Positions 49,554 through 63,634 of a DNA stretch of 64,000 bases are shown here, piece by piece. A program made the translations under genes and the position numbers. This DNA comes from Varroa destructor. Lineage: Eukaryota; Arthropoda; Arachnida; Mesostigmata; Varroidae. The stretch is from assembly GCF_002443255.2 (NCBI RefSeq), contig NW_019211454.1:26109344-26173343 (forward strand), written 5' to 3'. The notes beneath the pieces are model-generated. The model was given only the letters and a program-made list of their open reading frames with translations, was not told where the DNA came from and made no database searches. Each line of letters begins with the position of its first letter. Within the stretch, counting starts at the first letter, position 1.

Positions 49554-52500
49554 GACAGAGGGATTGAGAGGCCGCAGTGTTATGCCTGCTATTACAGTTA
49601 GAACGAGGTACTGCTAGCTACCTCTTAATACTCAAGGTGGCCTTCTCAGCTGCACAGGTACGTCTTCCCTTGCTTCTCCATCAAAGGCGTACATGACCTC
49701 GGCGCCTATATACATTTCGAGTATAAGGGCGGCAAGTATCCGCAGTTTTTCCAGTAACCATGTCCGAAGCACGAACAGATTGTTCGTTTACGTATGGGAA
49801 GGCCGACGGTGTCAGCGATATATCGTAATATTCCAGAGGCACCTTCCTCTTTTTGTATTTATGTTTCTTTCTAACTCGTGTAACTCGAATCGACGAGGTC
49901 TACTTGTTAAGAAAGGCTTTCCTATAGAGTCAGAACCTGGCGTGAATTAAAGTAACTGATGAAAGATACTTGAAACATATGACGGCGTTGTTTTTACGTT
50001 ATTAGGAGCATTATTAAAATTTGGTGACAAAAAAGTGAATCACGAAATGTATACATTATAAGTAATCAATATCGACAGAATGTCTATAAATTTAATGGGT
50101 TCATTATCGTATTATTCCATAAAGTGTGTTTTGATTATAAGGTCAAAACCAGACCTCCTATATAAAATATAAGTTTTACTTTACTAAGGATATCTTGTCG
50201 TCATATAGTTGTTGCCTGCACGTCAACTTGCGTAGAAACGAGCATGACTTCTAGAAATTGTACTGCTCTAAAATAATGTTTACTATGGCTCGTCATAAGC
50301 TGCTTACACCGATAAGAAAGCACGTTGATATTTTAGAATCCGTTTTAAGTCAGAATTGTATCAAAGGGAAGAAAAAATAAGTCATTGTACAGTGAGTCGA
50401 GATGCCTCACATCGATAGCGAACGTCCCATACACTCTAAATTGTCGGCCTGCAAATTTTTTCCTTGTGGATCTGTTACGTTGCACTACGACGTGAAGTTC
50501 GATTCGTTTGTTCGCGATAAGGCGAAGGGCTATTGTAAGTTTTTAAAGTAAAGTGCAAAGTAAGGTTAAAAGAAATCATAATATAGTGCGAAGCATATCG
50601 ATTTGTCCTGCGGGTGGCAAAGGGGCAATGATCGTTCCAGTATGGCGACAACAGCGACTACGAGAGCTGTTACAACATCGTTGTTGAAAACATGTTGAAA
50701 ACAACAACAACAATAATAACAATAAGCAACGTACTCCAAGAAGAGCCAACAGTCTGCTCCCGTAACAGACTATACTGTGTTACTGGTTCCCATATACAAG
50801 TGGCGGCCGAAATTAAACGAAGTGGAAACTAGACGTGACGCGACGCGACAAACTGAAAGGACTGCAATGCCAAGCCGGTTGTTACCGTGGGGTGCTTTAA
50901 TGGAGTGACATGCAAGTGCTATATTTATAAAGTGACCCCCTCTGGAAGCAGAACTTCTGAGGATTCATTTGATGCTGGCTCCGTACGACCGAAGACATTA
51001 TCGCCGACTGCTATGAACTGAGTTGGTGGCAGGTTGCCATCGCGCTCAGCGACAATTGGACATCCGCTCTGATTTATAGGCTAAATCATAACGATATAGA
51101 TTGAACTTATGAAGCAGTATTGAAGATTTACTACTTACGCTAAATTAATACCAGCCAACAGCCGACGGAAATGGACTATTCAAAAAGATTTGAAACGGCA
51201 AAGAAACGAGCGAGCGGATGTAAAAGTTGTCGCAATAAAAGGCCCAAAACACTTCTTTGTAACTTTGAGGTCAGTCAGAAAGCACTGGCGTTTTTCGGCT
51301 CATTTGAATATGTTATTTTTTTAAAAAAACCAGGTTCTCTTACTGAAGTTATTGAAGCTAAAATAGTTTCTTACGACCCTTCTCAATCATTAGGACAACG
51401 AACGGATTTTTTGGAGGAATGTTTATGAAGGTAATCGGGTATTAAGCGAGCCATATTCGGACTTTTACCCCTTATTTTGCTTCATTTGTTTTCCACGCTG
51501 TCCTGTATAGATACGAACAATTCATATCGGAGCACAAAAGAAGGTCCCATTAAAGTCTGTCAGAATCTTCTAGAATTGCTTGTTGTCAAGTGTTACTACT
51601 CAGCATGATCACTTACATTGCTACATTTCAGGGTCGTTCTTAGCTCCATGTTTTAAACATGACAAAATTGCCACTCATGAAGTAATAACTTGACCAAGTA
51701 ACTTGAATTTCAAAGCAAACATGAACATTCAACGTACAGGTACCGACGTCCAAAAGTTATCGAAGCTACATTTTGATCCTTCTAAACCTTTTTCGCATCT
51801 AGTTTTTTTTCTAACCCTATAAAACCTGAAAGTCGTTATCGTCGCTTTAGGTACACGCTAACTGACGCAAAATTTCAACAATCTCACAAATATATTGTCT
51901 GCCACGCTTAATCAACCCAAATTAGACCGCTTCGATTTCCATAACTAATCACACGGTGTTCTCTGGTCAATGTTATAGACTTTGCAATATTAGTTTTTGG
52001 ATGTCGGGTGGTAGATCCTACCATTCCTTATCTTGACCCTATGTACAGATATCCCGAGGGACATCGTTGTATGGGGTAGAACTTCTTACCAGTCGGCCAA
52101 CGTAGAGTCGGACGTAGAGGTGGGCAATAGGCTGTTTTAGGCTTAAGTGAATATGTTAATGTGACATTTTTCAAGTAAATGAATGCCTTTTCAAAACTAA
52201 AAATGTATTTTTCATACTCGGTGTTTTTATATTTCGTGTCTGTTGTAAAACGAAAAAATAAGACAGTACTGACGTTATCTGTTTGCTATGTGAGATATAT
52301 ATTATAATTTCCAACGCTAATGAATATGTATTGATGATCTCAGGTATTTTCCTACTGAAAGGTGTATAAAATGTTTGGTAATTAATCAACGATTATGCTC
52401 TGCAACGTACCAAGAAATACAGTTGCATAGCAATCCTTTCTCTATATAGATCTTTATCGAATGCTTCATGTATCCTCCTGGTAAGTGCGACATTAACGAT

Positions 52501-54081
52501 GTTCTTTGACTCATCAGTAAATATTATTTATTTAGTTTATTTAAAATTTAGCCTATCATCTAACTTAGTACCGACGCAGTAACAGGCTTCTTTGCTACAT
52601 CGACAAAGAAATGAAAGGAGAGCATGAGTTGGCAGCATGAGAAGGGGCAGTGTGAGTATCGGCGGTGAACGCCTCTGTCGTATCATACGATCAGGAACCG
52701 GTAGCCCAGCCGCAACCCCTTCTGCCTTAGTCGTACATCCCGATTAAGTGTAGATAGGCCGTAACCTTCCCACGGACACGGCGTTGCCGTAGCGGTACAG
52801 GCAGCAGCGTTCGTGGTCGCTCTATCGACCCTACAAGGTAAGATTTCAGCTTTCCGACATCGTTCTACCCAGAATTACCTCCTCTTTGGCCGATTTCTCG
52901 TTCATCCTCATCGAACTGCTAAAGCTCAACTTGTACAGACGTGCGTCTATGTCCACATCGGGACTCCGTGTTGCCTGCTCTTCCTTTGTTAGGCTATTCG
53001 ACTATCCAACTCTCCGAGAATAACCGACCGATTGGTATTCGCATCTTCTTTTTTGTCCTCTCCGGCTGAAATGGTATTGCAACTATTCTTGCCGCTTCGT
53101 CTATACAGGAAGGCTGGCTCAACCATACCGACCGACCTGCTGACCAGCGAATGTACGCGCTGACCAACAGCAATGCGCGAACACTTGACACGAAACACTG
53201 ACTGGCCCAGCCCTCCTGCCCCCCTAATCAGACGATCTGCCAAACTTGATGTTCTGTGCTGCTTTTATCACCTCCTCTGTTGCCCTGTAACGGCCAAAGG
53301 GATAAACAGCTGTCTACATTATCACTAGGAGAAAGCGAGCTTTCGTTCACCGTAGCTAGTATTTCGGTGCCAGGTTTTACTTTAATGAAAACTAAATAAA
53401 TGCAGGCATATGAAACGACACTTGGACGCTTTTTGTGCAAAGCAGTTTTATTTACTGTTTTATTTATTACTATATTAGATTCAGTTGTTTAAGCATATTG
53501 TAAAATGAAGTGTTTCCTGTGTGCAACAAAGTGACGTTTTATTCTCAATAAAGTACCACTTTATCAAACATAATCGTCGCGATTATTTTGATGTAAGCTA
53601 GCAGCCAGTCTGTACGTCGGTTATGGGTATGAAGTCATTGTAAATTTTGGAAAATTGGAGTCTAATTGGCTAAGGCAAATATTCTGAGCATCGCGTGATA
53701 CATAATATGGTAACTAGAGCCACAAAAATCGGCCATGCGCCTAAGAAATAGTGTTAGTCGCTCTTCCGTCGTCCTGCAAACCTTGCATTATAAATTCAGG
53801 CGGCCAGACGTCGTCTCCTGACGTGTAATTCGAAATGCCTCACGCGCTGAATAATAATAGGCAGATCCTATCCTCAACGTGTTAGGCCATGGATGACAAC
53901 AGCTTGAGTGGACAACACACATTCTCTTTGGGTCTATTCTTATTGCGTTTTCTAGGATTCACGTCACCAAATTACCCGGGTAAAACGTTTGCAAGGTACG
54001 CCCAACTACTATAGAATTTTACTATTAATAGTAACCCTTCTACAAATTAAGCTCCCTGTTCACTAAGCAGTTGGTCAGCGT

Positions 54082-54102
54082 TATATATATATATATATAT
54101 AT
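54082..54102. repeat. (TA)n microsatellite
   Basis: An uninterrupted alternating TA run of about 21 bases. Confidence 0.9.
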
Positions 54103-54271
54103 GTATAGCGAGCAAAAGAGGGAGAGAATATGGTAATTAAACTCGGATAAACCTTGACAAAGTACCTGTCGTAATAAGCATACGTTAAGTCAGAAGGCCA
54201 CTTTTTTTTTGGTGAATTTATCATGTTTTTAGAATTTTGGTCAAAAAACCGCTTATTATATGTTCATGCAG

Positions 54272-54437
54272 GACGAACCTTCCCACGAAATAATAACCAA
54301 CATTAAGTCCCCGAAATCGAATTGTTTGCGTTACTGTCGCTTTTTTTGCGGCGTTGAAAAAAACATCGATGAACCTATTTTTTTTAATCTAAAAAGCAGC
54401 GGCTATCTGAAGAGTAGGATATTGTTTGTCCATCCAG
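54272..54437 (+). CDS. Candidate exon of unknown gene
   Basis: A 166-bp segment between an acceptor (catgcag, AG at 54270-54271) and a near-consensus donor CCAG|GTAAGTT (GT at 54438). Only one frame is open through it; the product is cysteine-containing (e.g. NCLRYCRFFCGVEK) and resembles nothing I recognise. A T-rich acceptor follows at 54775-54785. It may equally be chance splice-like sequence. Confidence 0.2.
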
Positions 54438-56933
54438 GTAAGTTCCAGTGGTTAATTTTCTTGAGACATTCTGTATCCTCCTGCATCTTTTGTACATATT
54501 GGCCGTTTTGAGCCCTTGCATTGGGCCCAGCTAAAAATTTGTATCTGTTAGAATTTGAATGATCCATAATTTGATGAATTGCCTGATGCACAGTTACTGC
54601 TATAAGGCTATTTGCAGATTACGGAAGAAATACTCTGAAAATGATTAGCTAGTGGTTTCGATTATGAATTGAAAACGTAAAGTCACGATTAATGTCGGTG
54701 GTTATATCGGATAAATATGACCGTCAAAGATAAAACTTCTATGAAATAGGAAAATTTCATTTAAAATCTAGTTTTTGTTTTCCAGAACAGCTGATGAGCA
54801 AAAGCTTGCAGCCTATATATCCTGCTATATACTGCTTAGGAAGAATATATATGTACACGTGTCAACACAGACATTCTGGTACTGTACACTTGATTTACAT
54901 CCCTACATAATACCTGTGTTTTTTGCGTTTAGTTGCGCCATTTTCCACATTTCTGTATATATTTTCTATATATTGAGTAAATATACTTCGGGTTCCTATA
55001 AACTGTTTGGCAGGCAATTCTTAGTTGGGCGGTACTCTTGTGTGAAGTGTACACGAAGGTCCATTTTTTATTACTATGGATTATGTTCTCGTAAGAAGAC
55101 GATATGCCAGGTTCCAATAGGAGCTCTGCACACAAATTTATCTTCTTTTCGTACTGTGCAGTTATCCAGATGACAAGTGGGCCTACGCCTGCGGGCTTGT
55201 GATTGCCTCTTAAAATGCGTCCATACGCGACTCGTCAGCATCGAAACGTGTTCAAAAATATCTCAAGAGCCCTAATTTTTCGACGAAAATTATCCATCGA
55301 AATGAGACAAAAAATGCTTATCAGTTTTGGATAATTGAAATTTACTGCTGACAGCTGGCTCTAATTAGGGAGTCTGTCATAACTAAAGCTTTCTTCACAA
55401 ATATGTTTCGATCGAGTTAATACGTACGATCCACTCCAACGTCGAGTATCGGATCTAGGGTCAATTAACAGTTTTTTCGAACATTTTTTTCAATTTACAT
55501 TGTAATAGAATACGGGATGAGGGTACGATATAATGTTTTGCTTTGGAGGAGAGTTTACGAAACAACAATAATGGCGCAATAGAAATCACGATAGGTTTAC
55601 CTCTGTTAGTCATAAACAGTGTACTACAGATAACCCCCGTTCTAGTTTTTCGGGTCTACGGATGGTAAGTTTCCCATTTTAGATACTTTTACTGTAGTCA
55701 TACAAACTATGCACTGTGGACGGCTCCGCTGAGGGTCACTTTGGGGTCAATTTGTACATCGTCTTGGCCGAACACTGGTTTCAACAGATGCGTAACGCAA
55801 ACAAATATTCCCTTTCAACGAAAAATTGTCTATAGACTTTATTAACTATAACTGTTATCCTACTGCTGAATGCTTACAGCACTTGATGACTTTGATCACC
55901 TGTACACTCACGATGTAAAAGGCTTCTACGCCTTCGATGATTTCCTGTCAGTGGGTTCTGAATAACGTCTCCGGCATAGTGTCAAACATTTGCCCCCGCT
56001 AGAAGGTCTAGCCAGGGTGGGTTTTGCTGGAAATGATCGAGTTCTCCTCACGGACGTACAGAATGGCGCTGTCAGCATAGGCCAGCGATGAAGAATAGAA
56101 AGTTTTTACTATACAAAACTGTGTCATTGTGCAATTTAGTAACGATCTTTTTTCATTGCTACACACATATGCTTTCGTCTATTTTATACATTGCGAGGAT
56201 AGGATACATTGCACGCTGATCAGTTTTTCGATTATTAAAGTACTATGTACATTTCGCTAATATGTTACTGCGACATTGTGCGTATGCAGTAGCACCCCAT
56301 CGAGCTCGAATTGATACCGTTTCATCAACATCAAAAGCTGATGTTTCCGATTGATAAACTTCGTGTCTATCTGTTTTGCCACCCATATATTTTCATCGTG
56401 AGGCTTGAAAAAATTTTCCAAAGTTCGGCTCACGTCAAGTTAATTCGATAACCTGGCCTTTAAGTAGGCTGTCGTTAAAAATTATGCGTCTACCTGCTGC
56501 TTCAAGCTCGCTCCGCGTAACTGGTAGATACTTGCCAACCTATTAGCACCCATAGACTGAAAAACGCTCTATAATTACAGAGGCATTTGGTAAGTTAGCC
56601 GACTTATTTCTTCTCTTTGAAACTAGCTTCATAGGCGGAACGCATGGCTTGGCATACGACGCACGGATGGATATACGTATTATGTTTTCGTTTGTTAATA
56701 TGTTATTTTTTAATATACTAATATAACATGATATATATATATACATGACGCTTGTTAAGCGTTACTACGCTGATACGTTCTTGTATACGTTCAGCGTCAT
56801 TATCAAGTAAGTATTATCAAGTGTTACGTCATTACACGTTATTATAAACGGCAAAAAAAATGAATGTATTAACTAATAGCATTGAACGACTCTCTGGTGT
56901 ACCGTCTAGTGTACGCTTTTTATATTGGTCGTA

Positions 56934-56953
56934 ATATATATATATATATATAT
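56934..56953. repeat. (AT)n microsatellite
   Basis: About 20 bases of alternating AT. Confidence 0.85.
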
Positions 56954-59900
56954 TGATTGGGTCGTCTGCTGATTATGCATATCCAGTAGAAACAAGAACG
57001 TAGGAGTTCTTTAGAAACAAAAATGAGTTTTGTAGTCGATTTGCACAGTGTAGAGATGTAAAACGGGATGTCCAAATGGAGAGTTGTGGAACAACTGGCA
57101 AATCTAGATGATTTTTCGAATTCGTATCAACCCAAAACCCATTTTATTGCAAATTCTGTCATCGGTGGATTTTGGTGTGCCATCACCATAATTTGTCTGT
57201 CTGCCAGAGAAAAGCAGAGTAGCAGCTGTTACGGGGGCTTTAATATCTTCGTCTGAAAGATAAAAAAAAAAAAAAAGCTCACCTTAAACTATCCAATATG
57301 CATAGAGAAGCTCTAGCTTATTGGCAACTTTTATATTTTCTACGTTTACAAGGTACTGATGTGTCGCTTATTTTCACAACAGAACAAAAAAGTTTCTGAA
57401 AAGGTTAATGCCTGTACACACAGGGACCCGAGGGATCTAGATAAAGAGTCTTTTAAAGCATTATTTGAGCCGGCAGTGTGGTCTCAGTTGAGTAGTGCCG
57501 ACCGGCAACCAGAAGAGATCCAACCGATGGAACTGCATATAGTAGTCATAATGCTAAACGCTCATAGACCCGATGAACTCAGGGAAAGCAAAGACGCTCT
57601 TGATAAAAGATAGAAAAAGGATTTTCTGCACCTATAAACGCAGCTATTTTTGTCGGTTGGTGTGAGCGAGCATCTTACATAGTGTTCGAACACAGTGCCC
57701 GCGGCCGACCACCGAAGGGTGTTAAAATGTATATATTATTTTCATAACAAGGTAAAACAGTCTCACCTATTCACCCCGCTAGCTCGTTTCCCGCAAGCTT
57801 GTTACAATACAAATAACGCTAGTATGTTTTTTTTTTTTCGACTGTCTCTCATGAGCCTCGTATGGAGAATCTAAACCCATGTTTTTCATTTTGGAACCCT
57901 TTTTTTTTCATTTTCAATTTCTTCTCACAGGTGGGTTATGTCACATAAACAACCTAGTTTTGTCAAAAACACGTTCTACTTTTCTGAGACAGGCGATTTA
58001 AACGCCTCAGGCATACTTCGGAACGTTTGCAAGCTTTTTATCAAGTTGCGTATGTATTATAATTTCCCAAAGCGACTTCCAGCTTGACAGCATCAGAAGC
58101 GTTATACAGGCTATAAATACTTTGATTTGGACTAAACTAAGGCCATACTGTTTGCCCTCGAATACACTCAATTTAGCCTGATTGGCAATAGTGGTGTGTA
58201 TGTGCCATAAGTGAAGAAGGGTTCAACTGAACTACCCCCATGTTCGACACGGCAACTGCGTTATACTGCTTTAGTCTTTAAATTGTACTCATCGTTTACG
58301 ATATAGTTTAGAATAGTTTAAAAAGAAATCATAAAATATGATATTACTTTACCAACCTTCAGGTCGGTAGTTTTACATTTTATCGATTGTGTATTAAAGG
58401 TCCTCTACCTTCCGCCTGCATTTTAAATTATTTCGCATATGAACCGTGAGGTACTACGGCAAGGTCACCCTGGAGAGGCCTCACGGCATAACTTGTCTTT
58501 AGTGCCCCGTAAGAACCTATTAAGAGCAAGCGTAACTTTAGCAATGTTAACTCCAATATGCGCAACTTGTATCTTGATTGGTGTCCGCCGTTCGCTGCAT
58601 CAGCGACATACGGACGCAAAATGTCTTCCTCCCATATGGACAACGATCCGTACAAGATATGTTGTTTGTTGTCATTATTACGGCCGTCGTCATTATCCAC
58701 GTGTCGTTGTTACGATTACGGCTGCCTTCGCTATTATATCAGTATTGTTTGATACCTAAAGGTCTCTGCACACAGATACAGTCGTCATTAGGTGGGTAAA
58801 CAATCACCGATATTTTTTCACGAAAACTCCTACTGGCCCTTAACGCGAATTGTACCCATACCACCAACATGGTAACGCTGTTCACGGACCGGAGTCAATT
58901 GGTTCCGTCAAACCATTACTGCCACACTGCTGAATAAACGTTGCTCACCTTAAACAATACCGGAACAGCTGAGTAAGTTATGTGCAGACTGAATGTATAA
59001 AAATACACTGACTGGAATTGCTCTTTTCTTTCTCAGTAATTCTTCTACAGTTTGCTACTGTTGACCAAGTCTGTATTGCTACCGTTAATGAAGCTGCTGA
59101 CCCAACCGCTGGTACTATGCCTACAGCTGTAGAGGTAGCAGGAATCGCGATTTTGACTTAAGCATTTAAGTAAGTAACATCTCTACAACAAATGGATCCA
59201 TGTAACCATTCTAGGCGGATTTAAACACTTAAAAGTGTAGACACCTGTCCCCAAAATAATAGTTTACATAACGTCGGTAGAAAATCATAGGAAAATTCAA
59301 CTTCAAAAAGTTACACTAATGATAAGGCCAAAATAGCTGTCCGTTAACCTGTCTCGCTACAGGCTTGCATTTTGCAATACGTTTCAACACCTTTTAAGAA
59401 ACACGTATAGTCCAATGCATCAGCTCACTTTTTGTCATTGAGCTCTAAATGTTGAGCCATCCAAATATCAAAAATAATCATTTTCCTAGAAGTGTCTATA
59501 GTGTGACAGCTTGGAACCAATATTAGCTAATTCTAATTTGGTAATGCGGTCATCTATAATACTCCACCTGCCTACGTGAGTGTCACCAACACGTTATTCT
59601 CAAACATAGTTGCAAAAACTCTTAAGTACAGAAAATTGTGTTAGCGGTATTACCCCCCACATCTAATTTTGCTCGCGAACAAACTGCTTTCAGATCATCC
59701 AAGTTTCTGATTCGATTCATAGATTCCGACAAAGAAAAGCTCTCTACCACCGTCTAACCGAACTCACATACTCCCGTGTCTTTCATTAATAGAGTAAATA
59801 TGCGGCTATACTACATGATGGCGGAATATGCGCTTAGTTGTGGAACATTTGGCCTATAAGGTGTCCCTCGCAGAATAGGGTGCTCTTTCTTGCAAGCAGC

Positions 59901-61285
59901 TTTGGTCACTGCCTTTGCCGTTAGGCGTTCACTTCAGGACCTAGCAGCGACAGCATAAGGATTAGAGTTGCGGAGCAGTGGCTTAAGCACAGACAGAGAC
60001 GGCAATGGTCGCCAGCGTCGTTATTCTACGAAGACATTTCTCTTGACGCTGCTTGCCTGTGCGTCTTTCAAAGGAACCAACATTGAGCATGTAGCTGCAT
60101 ACGTTATTTATGGAGGAAGTTCCCAAATTTATGTCCTTGTGTTAAGGACATCTTACTCCTCTAATGCCCAAGATACAGTGCGGCTACCTAACTAATAGAG
60201 GCAAACATCGCTACGAAGGCTACTAGAGTTTACGATCACCAGGCTTTCTAAGGTCCCGCTACACCGTAACATCTCACGAAAACACTGGTCATCGTCTTGA
60301 TTTGCAAGTATCAGGTATAATACGTAGAAAACTAAAGGTCGTTCTGGTAGCTTGACGGACTTCCCCGGAAACGAGCGACTTCTCAACAAGTTAACTAGCT
60401 TGATTTTTCGAAATCCAGAAACAGCTAGCCGAAACAAAAGCATTTAAAACGACTTCTAACTGTGGTTAACGTATCACATAGTCGATTTGTATAGGCCTAA
60501 ATCTCGATCGTCACTGCGTCGACCATTGTCAACGAAAACCGGTTAGGGATATAACAGTATTTTAGCTATATAAATAATTTGTTCTTAATGGAAGTCGTAC
60601 GTACGGGAAACAGGAAAACAAACAGTTTCGAAAGGAACACCGCGGACTAGAGGCACCATAATTTAGATTTGATAATATTTATTTCAAAAGTTTTTATGGT
60701 ATCAGAGTTATTATGCTTTCATTGCCTCTTTCATTGGCCTCCAAATAGGCTGATTTAGATGCGTGCTTTGATGATAGCAAACAATTCTATCTGGATTTTT
60801 TGAAGCTAATTACGTTTCCTATCTACCGAAATGCCGCAGTTATTAGGAGAAACAAATTGTTCTAAACCCATGTGCCCTATATTGTTACTTTACTGTAACA
60901 AACACGTTGGTGGCGCCCAGCAACTACACTGGTCCACTGAATAATTGTATAAAAAACCCGCCATGTTTTAAAAAGACTAGATTTTTTCAAGGACAATATT
61001 TGCCTATTAGTAAAGAGTTTTTTTTTCTCTTGATTTTCACATTTTAATAGGTGAACGACTTTGTATTCGCAGCATTATCTTACAAACTATAATTTTCTAA
61101 ATAAGATTTTTTTTATATGTATTGCACGCTCATAATTGATTCGCAAATATTCACTATGGTTGCCATGACAACAATTTTACAGATAATGGTCTAAATTACA
61201 AATTTACATTTTTTACGATCCACAGTATCAAAATCTCTATGCAATCCACCCACTATATTATTAAAGGGACTGATCCTACCATTAC

Positions 61286-61288
<3 letters not shown>

Positions 61289-61332
<44 letters not shown>
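61289..61332. repeat. (TA)22 microsatellite
   Basis: A 44-base perfect TA run, the longest in the window and the first of three within 250 bp. Confidence 0.97.
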
Positions 61333-61335
<3 letters not shown>

Positions 61336-61406
61336 AGTATGCATACATTGCTTACGGATCCAACCAAAAAAAGCGTATCAAGGATGGCAAACATCTCTAA
61401 TGTCTC

Positions 61407-61430
61407 ATATATATATATATATATATATAT
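61407..61430. repeat. (AT)12 microsatellite
   Basis: A 24-base perfect AT run, second of the cluster. Confidence 0.97.
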
Positions 61431-61514
61431 TTGCAAACAGAAACAATAACAACAGAATGAGGATGAATTCATTAAAACAAACACATGGTAGTTTCTATTG
61501 TGGCATGAAGATAG

Positions 61515-61531
61515 ATATATATATATATATA
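61515..61531. repeat. (AT)8 microsatellite
   Basis: A 17-base AT run, third of the cluster. Confidence 0.9.
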
Positions 61532-61668
61532 GTAGGTTTGTGGGGTGGGGCATTTCAAAGTAAAAAAATGCCACTAATGAATAGCAACTGTACGCTTTTG
61601 CCTAAACGGCAGTGAAACGTTTGTCGGTGTTGTGTTTATGCCTGGACATAACTGTTCTTCTTTACCAG

Positions 61669-61745
61669 GTACTACAACCCATACAAGCTCAAGCCTGCGT
61701 GTGCACGTTTTGGCATCGGCAAAACATTTCGCTATGACCTTATTG
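61669..61745 (+). CDS. Candidate exon of unidentified third gene
   Basis: A strong pyrimidine-rich acceptor (ctgttcttctttaccag, ending 61668) is followed by a 77-bp open segment and a possible donor GTACAG at 61746. One frame reads YYNPYKLKPACARFGIGKTF and then RYDLIG, with codon choice like the confirmed exons and unlike the AT-rich surroundings. I do not recognise the family; the Y-NP...KP...FGIGK pattern is faintly like proline/glycine-rich SHIPPO-type repeats, which is only a guess. No partner exon was identified. Confidence 0.35.
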
Positions 61746-63614
61746 GTACAGTAGATTACCTTAAATTATAGTGTTCAGATACAACACTTCGGGATGTTTG
61801 CAACGGGTCAAGGCTTGTGAAATAAAAAGATCTATCTTAGTTGATGTCGATCCGCAAGTATCAGACCAACTATGTATGATAAATGCCCATTCTCGATACA
61901 TCTGCTTGCGATTTTTTTTTTTGTTTGTTTTGTTTTTTTTTAGGAAATGGCATGGACATTCTATCTGTTGCGAAACTTACTTCACACTTCTGTAATGCAT
62001 TTAGGTATGAATAGACCGCATCTACATTGATGGCATCGAAAACGTTTCGACATAATTCTTACCAAATATTAGTCAGCTTTTAGTTTACTATATTTCACAA
62101 TGAGATCCCAACGAGTTTCTGATCAAGATGTATGCATATTTCGACTATTATGGGATTACTAAGGGTCCATTATTAGTCAAGACCATTTCTTTCGTTCTAT
62201 CTACTCTTATGAGTCTAGTGAATCCTCATTCTTCACGTTCCATAATATACAGTTAATTAATCGCTCGCTTTTAAGGTTGCCGTAGAATAAAGCTTGGCTT
62301 TGAGGTCTTCTCTAAACGCTTATTTCGAAATAGATAGCCGCAGATACCACTTGATTCTGTCTGGGTACGGTTGGTGATTTCGGGGCACCTCATTTTTGAT
62401 ATATATTCCAAAAACGCACGTCTGCACCAGAATATACGTAATTGCTAAAGTGTTTGAATTGATTTAAAGACGCCAAATAACAAGGGTGAATGGGGAAGAT
62501 ATAGATAGCATTAATTAAACGAAATGCCCGTGTTGAAAAGCCATTACAAACAATGGAAGCTAAACCGGGCAGCCATTACGGATAGCTAGACTATGATGAA
62601 CTGTTAGTAAGCGGATGGAAAATCAAAACGGTACCATCTGTTGTATCAACACATATATCTACCAGTTACTTATTACGTGAAGTTAGAAACACCTATTCGA
62701 AGGAGCACCACTTCGCTATTGGTCAGGCGGACTAAAACCTGTAACAGGCTGCTTTATGCCTGTGCAAATAAGAGTAAGGGAATGGAATTAACATAGAGAA
62801 TAGGTACTCAGCTAATCTAACCGTACAGCCATATGGGGCAACAAATATGAATTTACTCAGATGCACTTTTTACAGCAGTGAACTCTTTTTATCGCTATTT
62901 TATGATGTGTTAACATAATAAGTCACTGCGATGCATCGATTCTTATGGGCCGTACGCGTGCCGTAGACTTATATGCCGAAAGAGCTTGAAGCCGGAAAAT
63001 GCATAGCAAAATTTTACGAGAAAGACCTCAAATATACAGAGCTGTTAAATTGGAAACCTTAAATGTGTTTTCTCGAAGAGACGGCACTTTAAGGATAGCT
63101 TCTCGTTCAAAGAGCCCCGTAAATCGTAGCCAAAATACTCGAGAGCAATCTCACAAAGATCTAGCGACGTATTTACAGCCAAGCTGCGAGCTCTTCTCCG
63201 GTAAAGGAAACCATACGAGTAAGGCATGTCCCGCAGAAATATGTACGCTGATGTCGTACAGTGATGCTTAACAATACGAAGACGTCACATTAGATTCGCT
63301 TGTATACGGCCTCAGTGATGGATCGTCGACAGTAAGCTATAGCCACCATGGACTCGATGTCAAACGGTCACCCAAAGCTGAGTTTGTTTTTTTTTTCCTA
63401 TTTTTGTTATATTTTGGCGGTTCTTCTAAATCATCCGAACTACTTCGAATTTCGCTGAGATACAGAATGATGAAAAGTGCGACCGGTTCGCTGATGTGCG
63501 ATTATTTTTTCTGATCATCGTTTTTAGTTAGTCCTCGCCCCATATGAGCGATTCACGCATTGTTCCTTATAAATAGCCGGACGGATGACGAGTAGATGCC
63601 TTTTTACGTGCTAT

Positions 63615-63634
63615 CAATGCAATGCAATGCAATG
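63615..63634. repeat. (CAATG)4 pentanucleotide repeat
   Basis: Four perfect tandem CAATG units. Confidence 0.9.

Noticed and set aside
45223..60080. Shared 15-base word gcgtctttcaaagga near 45225 and 60060
   Set aside because: A match of this length is expected by chance in 64 kb and the flanks do not align.
61191..61574. 127-codon minus-strand frame
   Set aside because: Most of its length is IYIYIY encoded by TA microsatellites.
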